In this document: one piece after another, positions 1 to 5,779 of the stretch | Layout: every line of letters starts with the position of its first letter | Numbering within the stretch: position 1 is the first letter of the stretch | Assembly (NCBI GenBank): GCA_947460915.1 | Contig: CANHKJ010000166.1 | Span: forward strand, 1-6,875 | Origin: Verrucomicrobiia bacterium | GTDB taxonomy: Bacteria > Verrucomicrobiota > Verrucomicrobiia > Verrucomicrobiales > Akkermansiaceae | Direction: 5' to 3' | DNA: 6,875 nt | Program-made: the position numbers and the translations under genes | The notes under the pieces: generated by a model | Databases searched by the model: none | What the model was told of the DNA's origin: nothing | Seen by the model: the letters and a program-made list of their open reading frames with translations, nothing else

Positions 1-53
1 AGAGCAAACGCGAGATTCGACTTCGCTTTGCGGGTGATTTCCGAAGATTTCAT
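1..53 (-). CDS. Probable squalene/phytoene synthase family protein, N-terminal fragment
   Basis: Only the first 17 codons lie in the window; the rest runs off the left edge. The ATG shares an ATGA overlap with the lepB stop, a typical sign of translational coupling in an operon. The peptide reads MKSSEITRKAKSNLAFA. The ITRKxKSNLAFA pattern resembles, from memory, the start of bacterial squalene/phytoene synthase family proteins (head-to-head prenyl transferases making squalene or carotenoid precursors), where this segment precedes the 'LP.ERR' helix. The overlap and open frame are seen; the family call is recalled similarity over a very short stretch, and the catalytic DxxxD motifs are outside the window. 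It could be another protein, or not a gene at all. Confidence 0.5.
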   Translation of the reverse strand, partial: MKSSEITRKAKSNLAFA

Positions 54-1255
54 TTGATGAATCCCCAGTGGCCCGAGGTGAAGGGCCAGAGCGAGAAGAG
101 AGCCGGACCGACGAGATTGAATTCCTTCGCGCTGCCCCAGTAACGAGAGTCGAGCGAGTTGCCAGAATTATCACCAAGAGCTGCGTATTCACGCATGCCT
201 TGCGGAGCTTGGGCCGATAGCGTGAGTGTGCTCTCGGAGTTAAAAATTTCGCTATCACCTCCTCGTGCATACGAGTAACCATGACCGCCTTCTAGTCCAA
301 GATTGTTGAGTCGAAAGACATTGGTGATGCCTTTCTCGGTCGCAATCTTACCATTGACGTAGAGATGCGGTGAGTCGATGCGCAGGGTATCACCCGGCAC
401 ACCACAGAGCCGCTTGATGTAGTGCGTGGCTTTGGCTTGATCACCTGTATTGCCTGAGCTGTGCTTGCCGATTTTGCGTTCGAGTCCGAGGGTATCAAAT
501 ACAAAAACTTCACCGCGCACTGGTTTGCGAAAATGGTAGGAAATTTTGTCTACCAACACGAGGTCACCGCCATCGACAGTTCCTTGGAACATGACTTCGC
601 CCTTATTGAAAGCTGATCCAATCGGTGAGGTGAAAGGCTTACCACCACTCAATGCCTGCTGTGTTTCACCTACAGGTGCGGGAAAAATCACTGAGGCGCC
701 GTTATCAAACACCACACGGGTGCGCGAGAAAAACAACTTCGAGCGATCTTCTAATGCCACGATGCGACCCGATGTCGGAGCCTCAATGCGATGCCAGCGA
801 CGAGCTTTTGAAGCCCAATCGTAGACTTGACCGCCGAGCCAAGGTTTTTCTTTTTGAAATTCTGCTTCCGTTAGATTCGAGGTCACCACACCATTGAGTG
901 ACGGGTACATCGAGTTCGTGGGAATGCGAAACGGCTGAATGATGTAAGAGCGAATGCCCAAGGCCACAACGAGCGCCACGAAGATCACCTCCACATTTTC
1001 CTCAAACCAGCTCTGCTGCGCCTGACGAGGTAAGGCATTTTCACAGGTCGCGCGCAGTTGCTTGGAGCACTCATCCACGCGATCCCGCTTGCTACTTTTC
1101 AGAGCAGCTTTCAGATCACCGATGCGCGATTGAATTTCGTCAATGCGGTCAGGCTTGAGTAAATCACGCTTGTAATGAAGGAATTTCTGCGCGCCTTTGA
1201 TCAACGCATCCGTATCCTTCTTCCATTTGGGAGTAAAAAACATCGGCGTCAACAT
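50..1255 (-). CDS. lepB: Signal peptidase I with a large insert
   Basis: Membrane-bound serine protease that removes signal peptides from exported proteins, acting at the outer face of the inner membrane. With the ATG at 1255 the protein is 401 aa. It has a charged, probably helical N-terminal part (about 10-80), one clear membrane segment (about 88-105), then the catalytic serine box IPTNSMYPSL with Ser115. Box C (GDLVLVDK, about 230-237) follows, then the general-base box HYIKRLCGVPGD with Lys281, and box E GDNSGNSLDSRYWG (361-374). All catalytic residues known from E. coli LepB (Ser90, Lys145) have counterparts. The Ser-Lys distance is 166 residues against 55 in E. coli, because of an insert of about 100 residues after the serine box. 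An ATG at 1330 would extend the protein by 25 residues but overlaps the end of aroG; the 1255 start has a purine-rich GGGGGA 7 nt upstream. An ATG at 1243 is also possible. It sits 52 nt downstream of aroG and overlaps the next gene by 4 nt, so co-transcription is likely. Confidence 0.95.
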   Translation of the reverse strand: MLTPMFFTPKWKKDTDALIKGAQKFLHYKRDLLKPDRIDEIQSRIGDLKAALKSSKRDRVDECSKQLRATCENALPRQAQQSWFEENVEVIFVALVVALGIRSYIIQPFRIPTNSMYPSLNGVVTSNLTEAEFQKEKPWLGGQVYDWASKARRWHRIEAPTSGRIVALEDRSKLFFSRTRVVFDNGASVIFPAPVGETQQALSGGKPFTSPIGSAFNKGEVMFQGTVDGGDLVLVDKISYHFRKPVRGEVFVFDTLGLERKIGKHSSGNTGDQAKATHYIKRLCGVPGDTLRIDSPHLYVNGKIATEKGITNVFRLNNLGLEGGHGYSYARGGDSEIFNSESTLTLSAQAPQGMREYAALGDNSGNSLDSRYWGSAKEFNLVGPALFSLWPFTSGHWGFIK

Positions 1256-1262
1256 GCACGAA

Positions 1263-1274
1263 TCCCCCGCTCCT
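1263..1274 (-). promoter_or_regulatory. Possible ribosome binding site deciding the lepB start
   Basis: On the minus strand GGGGGA lies 7 nt before the ATG at 1255, and AGGAG lies 14 nt before it. The first has suitable spacing for a weak Shine-Dalgarno site; the second has the better sequence but is too far away. Together they favour 1255 over the upstream ATG at 1330 as the lepB start. This is a reading of sequence only. Confidence 0.4.
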
Positions 1275-1307
1275 GACAAGCGAAAGCAGAAAATATCCAC
1301 TGCGGAA

Positions 1308-2363
1308 TCAGCATGCCTCACCGAGGGCATCCGCGGACCGCAAAATCAAGTCTTCCGTGGTCGTCCAATCGATGCATGGATCCGTAATGCTCTGACCATA
1401 AACGAGATCACATTTCGGCTGAGGAAATTTCTGCGCCCCAGCGACCAAATGACTTTCCAGCATCGCGCCGATCACCGATCGATCCCCTGCCGCACGCTGC
1501 CTTACGATGTCACGAAACACCTCAGGCATCAGATCATGGTTTTTCGAGCAATTCGAGTGACTGGCATCAATCATGATCGCTGCGGGAAGCTTGTGCTTTT
1601 CCAACAAAGCCCGCGTTTCCGCTACCGCAGAGGACTGATAATTCGGACCACACTCCCCACCACGCAAGATCACATGGCAATCTGGATTGCCCGAAGTCGT
1701 CACTGCCGAGGCCCGACCATCCATGCCCACACCCAAAAACGTTTGTGGATGCATCGCGGCTTTGATCGCATTGATCGCTGGCTCCAGGTTGCCCATCGTG
1801 CCATTCTTAAATCCCATTGGCATCGAGAGCCCACTAGCCATTTGCCGATGCGTCTGCGACTCCGTCGTCCGCGCCCCAATCGCCGACCAACTGATCAGAT
1901 CCGCGATGTATTGCGGCGTGATCGGATCGAGCAATTCGGTCGATGTCGCCACACCCATACGCATCACCTGCAACAAAAACCGCCGCGCCACGGCCAAACC
2001 TTCCGCAATGTCATTGCTCCCATCCAGTCGCGGATCCATGATTAAGCCCTTCCAGCCCACCGTCGTCCGCGGTTTTTCAAAGTACACCCGCATGACTAAG
2101 GTCATCCGCTCTTGGACCTGCGCCGCTAGACCTGCAAATCGCTGCGCATACTCTAGCCCCGCATCCACATCATGGATCGAGCACGGCCCCGCCACTACGA
2201 GAAATTTCCCGTTATCTCCAAAAATCGAACGCCGCACGTCCTCGCGCGAACGCACCATAAATGTCGCATCTTTTTCGCCACACGGGATATCCCGCACCAG
2301 CTCCTCAGGACTCGGCAGAGTGGCGTTGGACGTCACATGAGTGTCACTCAATCGATTTATCAT
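1308..2363 (-). CDS. aroG: 3-deoxy-7-phosphoheptulonate (DAHP) synthase, class I (AroF/G/H type)
   Basis: Catalyses condensation of phosphoenolpyruvate and erythrose 4-phosphate to DAHP, the first step of the shikimate pathway to aromatic amino acids; cytosolic and metal dependent. With the ATG at 2363 the protein is 351 aa, matching E. coli AroG (350 aa), and key residues fall at nearly the same numbers. Metal ligands are Cys61 (in GPCSIHD), His269 (DASHSNCSK), Glu303 (LESHL) and Asp328 (SITDPCIDW). PEP-site residues are Arg92 and Lys97 (RVYFEKPRTTVGWKGL) and Arg165 (GARTTES). A longer frame opens at TTG 2402, but this register agreement and the family length argue for 2363. Ser180, the position linked to Phe feedback in AroG, is kept, but this does not settle which amino acid regulates the enzyme. 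There is no clear Shine-Dalgarno. It is the first gene of a probable aroG-lepB-synthase group reading left. Confidence 0.97.
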   Translation of the reverse strand: MINRLSDTHVTSNATLPSPEELVRDIPCGEKDATFMVRSREDVRRSIFGDNGKFLVVAGPCSIHDVDAGLEYAQRFAGLAAQVQERMTLVMRVYFEKPRTTVGWKGLIMDPRLDGSNDIAEGLAVARRFLLQVMRMGVATSTELLDPITPQYIADLISWSAIGARTTESQTHRQMASGLSMPMGFKNGTMGNLEPAINAIKAAMHPQTFLGVGMDGRASAVTTSGNPDCHVILRGGECGPNYQSSAVAETRALLEKHKLPAAIMIDASHSNCSKNHDLMPEVFRDIVRQRAAGDRSVIGAMLESHLVAGAQKFPQPKCDLVYGQSITDPCIDWTTTEDLILRSADALGEAC

Positions 2364-2588
2364 TGGAGCCCGCAGCCTGTCGAGCCCTTGTGAGATCGTC
2401 AAGCGAGCAAATCACGAAATACAAAAAAATTAACAATCTTAAAATACTTTTACCCCAAGCCTCTTCATTTGATGAAAAACCACCAACTCCATCGACAAAC
2501 ACCTCATCCAATCATTTGAAATTTTAAAAAAATCCACGATAGCGCTTGAAACTTCCCTGAAACTACTCTTGCATACTGCCCCACAATC
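2364..2588. promoter_or_regulatory. AT-rich divergent intergenic region
   Basis: This 225-bp spacer separates the divergent starts of aroG (minus) and the wHTH gene (plus), so it must hold promoters for both. It is clearly more AT-rich than the flanking genes and has A/T runs around 2424-2456 and 2516-2533. For the plus gene the nearest candidate is TTGAAA (2546-2551) with CATACT (2572-2577), but the 20-bp spacing is too long for a good sigma-70 site. For aroG no convincing -35/-10 pair could be chosen. A TGAAACT direct repeat (2547-2553 and 2558-2564) and an inverted repeat TTCAT-TTG-ATGAA (2464-2476) lie inside. No small gene is supported. Confidence 0.4.
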
Positions 2589-3608
2589 ATGAGCCTCCGC
2601 AAACAACTGAATGACATCCTGATCGCCCTGCTCCCCACCAATCCTGTGGACGCGATCAAGGGCACAGAACTCATTCGCTTGGTGCGACTCCAACTCGATG
2701 GGAATTATTCGGACGCCTCGCTGCGTTACCACTTTTCCATCATGTCATGCGATCCCTCCTCACCGATCGCCAAAGTCGAAAAAGGTCAAGGCTACTATCG
2801 ACGCAGCGCTCCGATCCCTGCTCTCTCCAGCGCCCAAGAGCTCATATCTCTCACTCAAGGTCGCCTCGATGACATGAACGCCGATCAGTCCTCCATGGAC
2901 CTCGCCATGTTGCGCATTCGCAAATTCCGAGCCATTGTGCATCGCTACTTCGAGATCAACGGACGCTTTCCTTTCATCTTCCGCGAAGCGTTCACTCGTG
3001 ATTCACCCTTGGGAAATCTGTGGAAATACCCCGAAATGGTTCTCATTGATTGGGAAACGGGCGAGGCTCCCGACGAGGAAATGACCCTTGAGCCCGGCAT
3101 GCTCGCCCTCAAGCAACGCCTCGGCGTCTCCCCCTTTGGCCTCCACGCCGCCCGCCTGCGCATCCAACCCTCTCTCCAGACCTACCGCGAGGACTTTTTC
3201 CAAACACTCGCCGTGTCCCAATGGGCCCAAGCAGGCGAACTCATCTACGCCGCTCCCATCATTGATGAAGCGCTCGCCGATGGTCTCCGCCGTCTCAACA
3301 GCTGCTTTGGCATCGGCGTCACCTCCTTTGGCCTTACCTCCGAGATGCTCGATGAATTGCCCCGTCCTGCACAAATTCTCAACGCCCATCCGCGCGAGAC
3401 CGAGGCAATCATGGGGCGCTTAGAAATCAACCGTATCGCGGCACCATCCATCCGCCCCCACCTTGATTGGCAGGGCCTCAACGAGTTGCGCAGCGAAAGC
3501 GAAGAAGCCCAACGAATGATGCGTTGGCTCACAGGCTGCCTCGAAAATGGCATCGCCGAGCAATACAAGGAAGAGGATCACACTGCTCACCTTCCCCCGA
3601 CTCCTTGA
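2589..3608 (+). CDS. Winged-helix protein with a degenerate PD-(D/E)XK (HrgA/COG2958-like) domain; function unknown
   Basis: A 339-aa soluble protein. Residues 1-72 look like a winged helix: helices to about 50, then a beta-wing ending PIAKVEKGQGYYRR, similar in plan to the HARE-HTH module. After a linker (73-105), residues about 107-305 follow the order recalled for HrgA/COG2958 proteins, restriction-endonuclease-fold proteins linked to such an HTH: LWKYPEMV (144-151), then REDFFQTLAVSQWAQAGELI (200-219), FGIGV (240-244), and RIAAPSIRPHLDWQGLNEL near 282-300. In that family the first motif is usually YPD and an E-x-K triplet lies before the R-E-x-F-F-Q helix. Here the first reads YPE (Glu149), and an ungapped match places Arg189-Leu-Arg191 where E-x-K should be. 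A catalytically dead DNA-binding or regulatory protein is therefore possible. The motifs are seen; homology is from memory; the lost activity is inferred. The start has no Shine-Dalgarno. It could simply be a lineage-specific hypothetical protein. Confidence 0.85.
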   Translation: MSLRKQLNDILIALLPTNPVDAIKGTELIRLVRLQLDGNYSDASLRYHFSIMSCDPSSPIAKVEKGQGYYRRSAPIPALSSAQELISLTQGRLDDMNADQSSMDLAMLRIRKFRAIVHRYFEINGRFPFIFREAFTRDSPLGNLWKYPEMVLIDWETGEAPDEEMTLEPGMLALKQRLGVSPFGLHAARLRIQPSLQTYREDFFQTLAVSQWAQAGELIYAAPIIDEALADGLRRLNSCFGIGVTSFGLTSEMLDELPRPAQILNAHPRETEAIMGRLEINRIAAPSIRPHLDWQGLNELRSESEEAQRMMRWLTGCLENGIAEQYKEEDHTAHLPPTP

Positions 3609-3697
3609 TCCGCAACGTTCTTGATTGTATCGATTCGATTCGTGGGAAATCACTGCGCTTTTTTGAAAAATGCAATATCCTAGGAATCATCACGGAT

Positions 3698-3703
3698 TAT
3701 ATT
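3698..3703 (+). promoter_or_regulatory. Possible -10 element before the AlgH/YqgE gene
   Basis: TATATT lies 16 nt before the ATG at 3720, inside the 111-nt spacer after the wHTH gene. No good -35 match is found 16-18 nt upstream, so this is a weak candidate. If it is used, the leader would be only about 10 nt. The rest of the spacer holds an imperfect A/T palindrome (about 3657-3673) whose arms are too close for a normal hairpin. Confidence 0.2.
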
Positions 3704-3719
3704 CCAACCATTCACTCGT

Positions 3720-4277
3720 ATGAATCTCCCTGAGCCCCAACCACCTGAGCTCCAAGGCAAACTACTACTCGCCTCACCCACCCTCTCCGGTGGCACATTT
3801 GACCACTCGGTCATCCTCCTATCCCAACACAATGCCAAAGACGGAGCCTTCGGCCTCATTCTCAACCAACCCACGGGCCAAGTCGTCGGCGACCTCCTGC
3901 CTGCGCCAGAATTTCATCCTCTACGCCACGTCAGCGTCCACCACGGTGGTCCCGTCAGCGAAAACAATCTCATTTTTGCCGCCCTCTGGTGGGATCAACA
4001 AAGCGGCCTGAGCATGATTCACCAAATCTCCGCCGAGGACGCCATCAAGCACCACAAAAAGCCCGGCACTCTCGTCCGCGCCTTCGTTGGCTATTCCGGT
4101 TGGAGCCCTGGCCAATTGGAAAACGAACTCGAACAGCACACCTGGATTGTCGCCCCGGCCCCCACCACATTTCTCAGCCTCGCCCACGACTCCAGCCTCT
4201 GGGCTTCGACCCTCCGCAATCTGACTCCCTATCACAAACTTCTCGCCGACGCCCCCCACAATCCTTTCGTCAACTAG
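3720..4277 (+). CDS. YqgE/AlgH family protein (UPF0301)
   Basis: A 185-aa protein that matches the single-domain AlgH/YqgE family along its whole length, near the usual 180-190 aa. Family hallmarks are visible: GKLLLASPTLSGGTFDHSVI (13-32), GAFGLILNQPTG (42-53), HHGGPVS (74-80) and FVGYSGWSPGQLENEL (122-137). It has no signal peptide or membrane segment and is predicted cytoplasmic. The biochemical role of the family is not established: AlgH was named for an effect on alginate genes in Pseudomonas, and YqgE often sits next to the yqgF resolvase gene. No yqgF is present here, so context does not help. purQ follows after 81 nt on the same strand and may share a transcript. No Shine-Dalgarno precedes the ATG. 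The family call is firm; the function is open. Confidence 0.96.
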   Translation: MNLPEPQPPELQGKLLLASPTLSGGTFDHSVILLSQHNAKDGAFGLILNQPTGQVVGDLLPAPEFHPLRHVSVHHGGPVSENNLIFAALWWDQQSGLSMIHQISAEDAIKHHKKPGTLVRAFVGYSGWSPGQLENELEQHTWIVAPAPTTFLSLAHDSSLWASTLRNLTPYHKLLADAPHNPFVN

Positions 4278-4308
4278 GGACCTGTGACCAAAATACCATA
4301 AATTCCGA

Positions 4309-4337
4309 TTGCCCCCTCGCCACTTTCCCTTTACAAG
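4309..4337 (+). promoter_or_regulatory. Possible sigma-70-like promoter for purQ
   Basis: TTGCCC (4309-4314) and TACAAG (4332-4337) are 17 nt apart, each matching four of six consensus bases. Transcription would begin near 4344, leaving a leader of about 15 nt before the purQ ATG at 4359. Matches this weak are frequent by chance, and purQ could equally be read through from the AlgH gene. Confidence 0.28.
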
Positions 4338-4358
4338 ACCGCTTCCAACCAACTTCTC

Positions 4359-5066
4359 ATGCCGCACGCCACCTTGCTGAAATATCCAGGCACCAACTGT
4401 GATGCCGAAACCGCCCGCGCACTCCAGCTCGTTGGCTTTACCACCTCGATCATCCCCATCGCCGATGCCACCGTCGCCGAGATCGAAAAATCTCAGCTCG
4501 TGATGTTTTCTGGCGGCTTTTCCTATGGTGACTACGTCATGTCCGGCCGCCTTGCCCAGCTCGTCACCGAGTCCAAACTCGGCGATGCTATCCAAAACCA
4601 CCACGCCCGCGGCGGCTTCACCTTCGGCATCTGCAATGGTTTTCAAATCCTCACCAAACTCGGCATCCTTCCCACTGGTAGCCTCATCGACAACACCAGC
4701 GAGCGCTTCGTTTGCCGCTGGGCCAAGCTTCAGGTGAAAAACACCTCCAGCCCCTACTTGCAGGGCCTTCCCGCCGAGTTCGAGCTGCCCGTCGCCCATG
4801 CCGAAGGCCGTTTCGTCACCTTCCCCGGTGATGCCGAAACCTACCTCGCCAACGGCAACGTCGCCCTCACCTACGCCGATAATTTCAACGGCTCCACCCT
4901 CGCCATCGCCGGTTTACAAGACCCCACTGGTCGCGCCTTCGGCCTCATGCCCCACCCCGAGCGCTTCATACAGAAAAACCATCACTACGATCCTGACTGG
5001 AACCTCGATCCCACCCACGGCTGGGGCTACTACATGTTCAAGAGCCTCGCATCGGCCTTAGCCTAA
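4359..5066 (+). CDS. purQ: Phosphoribosylformylglycinamidine synthase, glutaminase subunit PurQ
   Basis: Class I glutamine amidotransferase subunit of FGAM synthase in purine synthesis. It hydrolyses glutamine and passes ammonia to PurL, which converts FGAR to FGAM with ATP. The 235-aa protein starts with the typical PurQ strand (LLKYPGTNCDAET, 6-18). It has FSGGFSYGDYVMSGRLA (50-66), the nucleophile elbow FGICNGFQIL with Cys92, and the triad partners His199 and Glu201 in MPHPERF. The tail after PHPE (about 204-235) contains HHYDPDW and GWGYYMFKSLASAL, somewhat longer than in Bacillus PurQ (227 aa). A free-standing PurQ implies the split enzyme with separate small PurL and PurS; neither gene is in this window. 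No Shine-Dalgarno is present before the ATG. The coding strand is strongly C-rich at third positions, like its upstream neighbour. Confidence 0.97.
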   Translation: MPHATLLKYPGTNCDAETARALQLVGFTTSIIPIADATVAEIEKSQLVMFSGGFSYGDYVMSGRLAQLVTESKLGDAIQNHHARGGFTFGICNGFQILTKLGILPTGSLIDNTSERFVCRWAKLQVKNTSSPYLQGLPAEFELPVAHAEGRFVTFPGDAETYLANGNVALTYADNFNGSTLAIAGLQDPTGRAFGLMPHPERFIQKNHHYDPDWNLDPTHGWGYYMFKSLASALA

Positions 5067-5090
5067 CCGTGGCTGCGCTTTCCACGTGTT
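5065..5090 (+). terminator. Possible hairpin at the end of purQ
   Basis: CGTGG (5068-5072) pairs with CCACG (5082-5086) around a 9-nt loop. AAC (5065-5067) can extend the stem with GTT (5088-5090) if one T is bulged. The stem begins in the purQ stop codon. No strong T run follows, only AATTTTC about 10 nt later, so it is at best a weak intrinsic terminator or an mRNA end-stabilising hairpin. Confidence 0.3.
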
Positions 5091-5194
5091 GAGCCAATCA
5101 AATTTTCAAACGATCCAAAACAGCAACCTCACCAAAAGGGAAGTTCGCTCCCAACTTGTTCCAATCGAGAATAACGATTTCGAATACCGATCCA

Positions 5195-5620
5195 ATGCAC
5201 AAATTCTCCGGAACTAGTTTCTCCCAGCCGATCCACTTTGCCGCATGTATGATTGTCTTCGGGATTCTTCAAGTTGTCGGATTTCACATGGCTAAGACCG
5301 AATACCATAACGGAGCACCCCATTACAATCTGGTCTCATCCGAACTCTGGTATCAAAACGTACCCAGCGACAAACCCATAGCAGAATATGCCAAGGATCA
5401 AGGATTCGATATGCATTTGCGCTTCGTAGATCAAACTGAAGCAGCAGCTTTAGAAAAAAACCACAAACAAAAAATCTGGCTCGGAATGGCAATCGGTATC
5501 GCAGCAACCATTGGAGCAATCATCGTATTCGGAATTTTCGGCAACTCTTGGCCTGCCGCTATAGGCATCTCGCTTCTTGCACCCTTATTTGTAGCCACTC
5601 GTGGAAGCACAATTTTCTGA
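5195..5620 (+). CDS. Small multi-span membrane protein, not recognised
   Basis: A 141-aa protein from the ATG at 5195. The frame can be extended to a TTG at 5156, but the ATG is preferred and the extra 13 residues look unremarkable. Three hydrophobic segments are visible: about 14-32 (FAACMIVFGILQVVGFHMA), 94-116 (IWLGMAIGIAATIGAIIVF onward) and 118-135. Between the first two is a polar stretch of about 60 residues with Tyr, Trp and charged residues, then a lysine-rich EKNHKQK just before the second segment. No catalytic motif or family is recognised. A rough count gives about 44% GC in the middle of the gene against about 58% in purQ, so it may be recently acquired or fast evolving. It stands alone, 128 nt after purQ and convergent with xenA. 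No Shine-Dalgarno is seen. Coding status rests on the open frame and the coherent hydrophobicity pattern. Confidence 0.7.
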   Translation: MHKFSGTSFSQPIHFAACMIVFGILQVVGFHMAKTEYHNGAPHYNLVSSELWYQNVPSDKPIAEYAKDQGFDMHLRFVDQTEAAALEKNHKQKIWLGMAIGIAATIGAIIVFGIFGNSWPAAIGISLLAPLFVATRGSTIF

Positions 5621-5723
5621 GAGAAGATGCCCAAGTTCTAAAATGTCATACTTCACTTTCAATACGACATCGAAAACAAAGTATTTGGCTTTGAGATTCA
5701 TCTTATGCCAGCTATCGCAAAGC

Positions 5724-5749
5724 AACTTCGCGCCTTTGCGAACTTCGCG
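5724..5749. repeat. AACTTCGCG short direct repeat, likely remnant of a dispersed repeat
   Basis: AACTTCGCG occurs at 5724-5732 and again at 5741-5749, a 17-bp period, with CCTTTGCG between. The minus strand reads as alternating CGCGAAG and CGCAAAG units. Similar 'cgcgaag/cgcaaag' strings are, from memory, scattered between genes in several bacterial groups, including planctomycetes and verrucomicrobia, and often cause false small ORF calls. The repeat is seen; the wider distribution is recollection. Confidence 0.55.
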
Positions 5750-5760
5750 TTTGATCAAAC
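5749..5760. repeat. 12-bp perfect palindrome
   Basis: GTTTGATCAAAC is a perfect palindrome directly next to the second AACTTCGCG copy and 20 nt from the xenA stop codon. It could be the edge of the same repeat element, a protein binding site, or chance. Without a spacer loop it cannot form a normal terminator hairpin. Confidence 0.5.
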
Positions 5761-5779
5761 CTCTCAGTAAAAGTCATCA

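Noticed and set aside
1256..1330. ATG at 1330 extending LepB by 25 residues
   Set aside because: It would overlap the end of aroG by 23 nt, adds a Cys-rich stretch unlike the family's N-termini, and the 1255 start has a plausible ribosome binding site.
1197..2045. 282-aa open frame on the plus strand opposite aroG
   Set aside because: Arg/His-rich sequence without motifs, antisense to a gene with a complete set of catalytic residues.
2364..2402. TTG start at 2402 extending aroG by 13 residues
   Set aside because: With the ATG at 2363, active-site residues match E. coli AroG numbering almost exactly (61, 92, 97, 165), so the extension is not needed.
2439..2732. 97-aa open frame on the minus strand in the divergent spacer
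   Set aside because: It overlaps the start of the wHTH gene in antisense, crosses an AT-rich promoter region and shows no motif.
3657..3673. A/T-rich near-palindrome as a terminator after the wHTH gene
   Set aside because: The arms TTTTT and AAAAA are only two or three bases apart and have almost no GC pairing, so no stable hairpin with a loop can form.
3921..4799. 292-aa open frame on the minus strand across the AlgH/YqgE and purQ genes
   Set aside because: It is antisense to two well-supported genes and spans their intergenic gap. The protein is a Gly/Ala/Glu-rich low-information sequence with no family pattern, as expected from C-rich third codon positions removing stops on the opposite strand.
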